Source: Bacillota bacterium
Lineage (GTDB): Bacteria > Bacillota > Sulfobacillia > RBS10-35 > JAJYVN01
Assembly (NCBI GenBank): GCA_021827805.1
Contig: JAKAUG010000202.1
Span: 1 to 7,553 of the forward strand
DNA: 7,553 nt
Direction: 5' to 3'
The position numbers were made by a program, and so were the translations under genes. The notes beneath the pieces were generated by a model. The model was not told the DNA's origin and searched no databases. It was given only the letters and a program-made list of their open reading frames with translations. Below are positions 5,903 to 7,553 of this stretch, in pieces (position 1 is the stretch's first letter; every line of letters begins with the position of its first letter).

Positions 5903-7227
5903 AGCCCGCGCACCTTATCCGCGCCGCGCATGACGACTGAGATGAACCCGCCGCCCAAGCCGGCGAAGAGCATCAGGGCCAGGGCCAGCACGATCGGCGG
6001 CCAGAGATCGCTGAAGAGGGCGCCGATCGCCCCCCAGAGCCCGGCGTCCGCCAGGCTGGGGATGCTGAACGGCTGCGCGACCAGTGTCACCGCCAGCGTG
6101 GTCGCCGAGACGTAGGAGCTGGGCGAGCTGGCGCCCGCGCTGTTGACCGCCTCGACCTCGTAGTAATAGGTCGTGGTGCTCTGCAGGCCGGTGTCCGTAT
6201 AGGTGGTGCCGGCCGGCTTGGCGATGAGCGCGAAGGGCCCGCTGGGCCCGCTGCCGCGCAGGACCCCGTAGTAGGTGGCCCCCGTCACCGTGTTCCAGGA
6301 CAGGGACACCTGCCCGGAGCCGCCCGTCGCCGTCAGCCCCGAGGGCGTCGCCGGCGGCGTCGTCGCGGCGCTCGGCGTCGCGCTGGCGGAACCGCTGGGC
6401 GAGCTGGTCCCCGAGCCGTTCACGGCCTCGACCTCGAAATAGTAAGTCGTGCCGTTGGTGAGCCCGGTGACGGTATAGGTGGTGCCGGTGATTCCCGAGG
6501 CGACGGAGCTGTAGGTGCCGCCGCTGCTGGTGCTCTCGAGCACCGTATAGCTGCTGGCGCCGCTGGAGGCCGTCCAGGACAGGGCGACCGAGCCGTCGCC
6601 GGCGGTGGCCGTCAGCCCCGTGGGGGCGGACGGAGGCCCGGAGGCGAAGGCCCCGACGCCGAATGCCGCCGTCGCCGTCGCCTGGGTCGAGAAATAGGGG
6701 TAGAGGGTGCCCGACGTGGCCGACAGCGTCGCCGTCCATTGCTGCAGCACCGTGCCGGAGCTGCTCTCCTGCTGCACGGTGAGCGTGGTGGTGGCGTTAT
6801 CCCAGGATACGCTCCAAATCTGCCCGGAGGCGGGCGCGGTCGTGGGCGTGAGGCCGGTGCCGGTGCCTATCCAGCTGCTGACATTCTGCAGGCTGATGCT
6901 CGATAGGCCCAGGAACCGCACCGCGACGCCGGCGCCGGTGTCGGTGGCCAGGCCAAACCACGCATTCGTAGCAGTGCTCAACGTCCACTGCAGGCTCGCC
7001 GCCGCCGAGGTGGCCGCGACCGAATATTGGTCAGCGGCGAACCCGGCATCGGAAGACGTGCCGGCATAGCTGTCCGTCGTCCCCGAGAGCGTCCAAGTGC
7101 TCCACGGGCCGCTGCCCGTGTTGTATTGGGTCCACGTCCCCGATGCCGCCGCCGCCGGCGCGAGCAGGCCGAGCATGGCGGCGATGACGCCCAGGGCGAA
7201 TGCTCCTCGCGCCAGGCGGCGGATCAT
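5899..7227 (-). CDS. FnIII adhesin fused to a C-terminal coat-protein domain
   Basis: This is a 442-aa exported protein. Residues 1-28 are a signal peptide with a basic start (MIRRLAR) and an Ala-rich cleavage site. Residues 29-195 are rich in Ser, Thr, Gly and aromatic residues and probably form a beta-sandwich or lectin-like domain. Fibronectin type III domains follow at about 198-286 and 291-377, each opening with P-x-x-P-x-GLTAT and closing with TYYxEVEAVN. Residues 383-442 are a near copy of the 64-aa coat-like protein, with the membrane helix at about 409-431 and a basic end (MRGADKVRGL). The ATG at 7227 is chosen because it starts the signal peptide and follows a GGAGGGGGAGGGGG tract. 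The frame stays open to 7524 only as a shadow of the previous gene. By position and domains it corresponds to pIII, the receptor-binding tip protein. The mode of display is inferred. Confidence 0.9.
   Translation of the reverse strand: MIRRLARGAFALGVIAAMLGLLAPAAAASGTWTQYNTGSGPWSTWTLSGTTDSYAGTSSDAGFAADQYSVAATSAAASLQWTLSTATNAWFGLATDTGAGVAVRFLGLSSISLQNVSSWIGTGTGLTPTTAPASGQIWSVSWDNATTTLTVQQESSSGTVLQQWTATLSATSGTLYPYFSTQATATAAFGVGAFASGPPSAPTGLTATAGDGSVALSWTASSGASSYTVLESTSSGGTYSSVASGITGTTYTVTGLTNGTTYYFEVEAVNGSGTSSPSGSASATPSAATTPPATPSGLTATGGSGQVSLSWNTVTGATYYGVLRGSGPSGPFALIAKPAGTTYTDTGLQSTTTYYYEVEAVNSAGASSPSSYVSATTLAVTLVAQPFSIPSLADAGLWGAIGALFSDLWPPIVLALALMLFAGLGGGFISVVMRGADKVRGL
5902..6081 (-). repeat. 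Coat-domain duplication inside the adhesin gene
   Basis: This segment encodes adhesin residues 383-442 and resembles the upstream coat gene at 7305-7484, both in protein (about three quarters identical by hand alignment) and visibly in DNA, for example the shared plus-strand words CCGGCGAAGAGC-like and GCCAGCACGAT. The adjacent gene at 5711-5902 is a third, more diverged copy. This indicates gene duplication followed by fusion to an adhesin. Confidence 0.85.
6097..6357 (-). repeat. Second fibronectin type III repeat of the adhesin
   Basis: Codons 291-377 encode a domain parallel to codons 198-286 (6370-6636). Both have GLTAT near the start, SWxxxxGAxxY in the second or third strand, GTTYTxTGL in the middle and the FnIII hallmark TYYxEVEAVNxxGxSSPS near the end. 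The two are separated by a four-residue linker. Tandem FnIII units usually act as spacers or carbohydrate- and cell-binding modules. Confidence 0.8.
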
Positions 7228-7230
7228 CGG

Positions 7231-7244
7231 CCCCCTCCCCCTCC
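7231..7244 (-). promoter_or_regulatory. Extended purine-rich ribosome binding site of the adhesin gene
   Basis: On the minus strand this reads GGAGGGGGAGGGGG, ending three bases before the ATG at 7227. It contains two overlapping Shine-Dalgarno cores and fixes the adhesin start within a frame that is otherwise open for 99 more codons. Confidence 0.6.
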
Positions 7245-7254
7245 GCGCGGGCCC

Positions 7255-7286
7255 CGGCGAGGGCAGCCGGCCGGCTGCCCTCGCCG
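7255..7286 (-). terminator. Perfect 32-nt palindrome between coat and adhesin genes
   Basis: Positions 7255-7270 and 7271-7286 are exact reverse complements, giving a GC-rich stem of 14 bp with a GGCC loop. It starts 15 bases after the coat-gene stop and ends 27 bases before the adhesin start. In Ff phages a terminator lies between genes VIII and III and holds down adhesin expression relative to coat; position and structure match that role. No U-tract follows, so it may instead act as a leaky terminator, a 3'-end stabiliser for a short coat mRNA, or a structured element in the single-stranded genome. Confidence 0.55.
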
Positions 7287-7301
7287 AGTGTCCCAGGGTG
7301 C

Positions 7302-7496
7302 TTAGATGCCCTTGATCTTGTTCGCGCCACGGTCGACCACGCTGATGAAGCCGCCGGCGATGCCCGCGAAGAGCGCCAGCGCCAGCGCCAGCACGATGGC
7401 CGGCCAGAAATCCATGAACAGAGTGCCGATGGCGCCCCAGAGGCCGGCGTCGGCCAGGCTCGGGATGGTGAACGTGTTGACGACGACGGTGCTCAT
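7302..7496 (-). CDS. Probable major coat protein, 64 aa
   Basis: This is the first gene of the visible block. Residues 8-28 form an amphipathic segment (TFTIPSLADAGLWGAIGTLF). A membrane helix follows from DFWPAIVLALALALFAG to about residue 54, and the end is basic (DRGANKIKGI). That is the layout of an inovirus major coat protein: exposed N-terminus, buried helix, positively charged C-terminus against the DNA. It has no cleavable leader, like Pf3 coat. Support also comes from its duplicate at the adhesin C-terminus and from the hairpin directly downstream, as after gene VIII of Ff. The start at 7496 follows a G-rich leader. It could alternatively be a minor coat protein, since several similar genes follow. 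Confidence 0.8.
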   Translation of the reverse strand: MSTVVVNTFTIPSLADAGLWGAIGTLFMDFWPAIVLALALALFAGIAGGFISVVDRGANKIKGI

Positions 7497-7502
7497 ACCC
7501 TA

Positions 7503-7511
7503 CCCCCCCCC
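7503..7511 (-). promoter_or_regulatory. G9 tract in the coat-gene leader
   Basis: The minus-strand leader reads AGGAGAAG, then continues the G-run to nine Gs, then TAGGGT before the ATG at 7496. The AGGAG core lies 17 bases from the start, too far for ideal use, so the G-run itself may serve as the ribosome binding site. Homopolymers of this length slip during replication, which would alter spacing. Confidence 0.4.
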
Positions 7512-7516
7512 TTCTC

Positions 7517-7544
7517 CTGGCCACCGGCTCAAAGCGCCGGCCAG
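7517..7544 (-). other. Imperfect hairpin upstream of the coat gene
   Basis: CTGGCC and GGCCAG at the two ends form a 6-bp stem that can extend by GGC/GCC pairs across a three-base bulge, with a loop around CTTTG. It sits just upstream of the coat leader and could be a terminator for an upstream gene, an mRNA 5' stabiliser or a processing site. No promoter is recognisable in the 57 bases between the coat start and the window edge. Confidence 0.35.
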
Positions 7545-7553
7545 CCTCGGGTG

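Noticed and set aside
5915..6739. Minus-strand frame of 274 codons inside the adhesin gene
   Set aside because: It is rich in Arg, His and Gly, typical of a shifted frame through FnIII repeats, and lies wholly within the adhesin gene.
7494..7518. G-quadruplex in the coat leader
   Set aside because: The G9 run plus one GGG gives at most three tracts with loops, one short of a standard quadruplex.
7228..7524. Upstream extension of the adhesin frame to 541 codons
   Set aside because: This part is the out-of-frame shadow of the coat gene. A signal peptide with a strong ribosome binding site begins at 7227.
1..7553. Window as a complete circular phage genome
   Set aside because: Joining the ends gives only a 31-codon frame from the ATG at 42, and no replication protein is recognisable. 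Nothing in the sequence proves or requires closure.

Overview
The window is a compact, high-GC gene block of about 16 genes, all on the minus strand and read from right to left. Stops and starts mostly overlap (ATGA, GTGA, TGATG) or lie only a few bases apart, so most of it looks like one operon. The clearest marker is a Zot/pI-type morphogenesis ATPase at 715-1419, with Walker A GHLGSGKT and Walker B VVALDE. Around it are many very small single-helix membrane proteins, a signal-peptide-bearing fibronectin type III (FnIII) adhesin and a pVI-like multi-helix membrane protein. This combination is the structural and assembly half of a filamentous (inovirus-type) phage or prophage, or of a domesticated filament system derived from one. 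I recognise no replication initiator, integrase or secretin in the window.

Layout in transcription order: a 64-aa coat-like protein (7302-7496); a perfect 32-nt palindrome (7255-7286); a 442-aa secreted adhesin with two FnIII domains whose last 60 residues are a second copy of the coat protein (5899-7227); a 63-aa coat paralogue (5711-5902); a 77-aa small membrane protein with the same WP-type helix (5470-5703); a 340-aa secreted protein with four cysteines and a Gly/Asp hexapeptide tail (4467-5489); a 53-aa membrane protein (4309-4470); a 123-aa pVI-like membrane protein (3931-4302); an 88-aa membrane protein (3660-3926); a family 2 glycosyltransferase (2458-3660); a 78-aa helical protein (2225-2461); a 124-aa tail-anchored protein (1825-2199); a 138-aa soluble protein (1416-1832); the Zot-like ATPase (715-1419); two short unknown genes (410-715 and 178-465); and the first 14 codons of another possible gene at the left edge (1-42).

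The order coat, hairpin, adhesin, small membrane proteins, pVI-like protein, then ATPase parallels genes VIII, terminator, III, VI and I of Ff coliphages, but the sequences are different and the inventory is larger. My reading is that the small helical proteins build and cap the filament, the adhesin is displayed through its built-in coat domain, and the ATPase drives extrusion. The embedded glycosyltransferase may decorate the filament or the host surface.

The host is probably a GC-rich bacterium. Shine-Dalgarno sequences of the GGAGG type precede several genes, and no outer-membrane component is visible. That fits a monoderm such as an actinobacterium, a high-GC firmicute or a chloroflexote, but the sequence does not settle it. 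The long plus-strand reading frames are GC-driven shadows.
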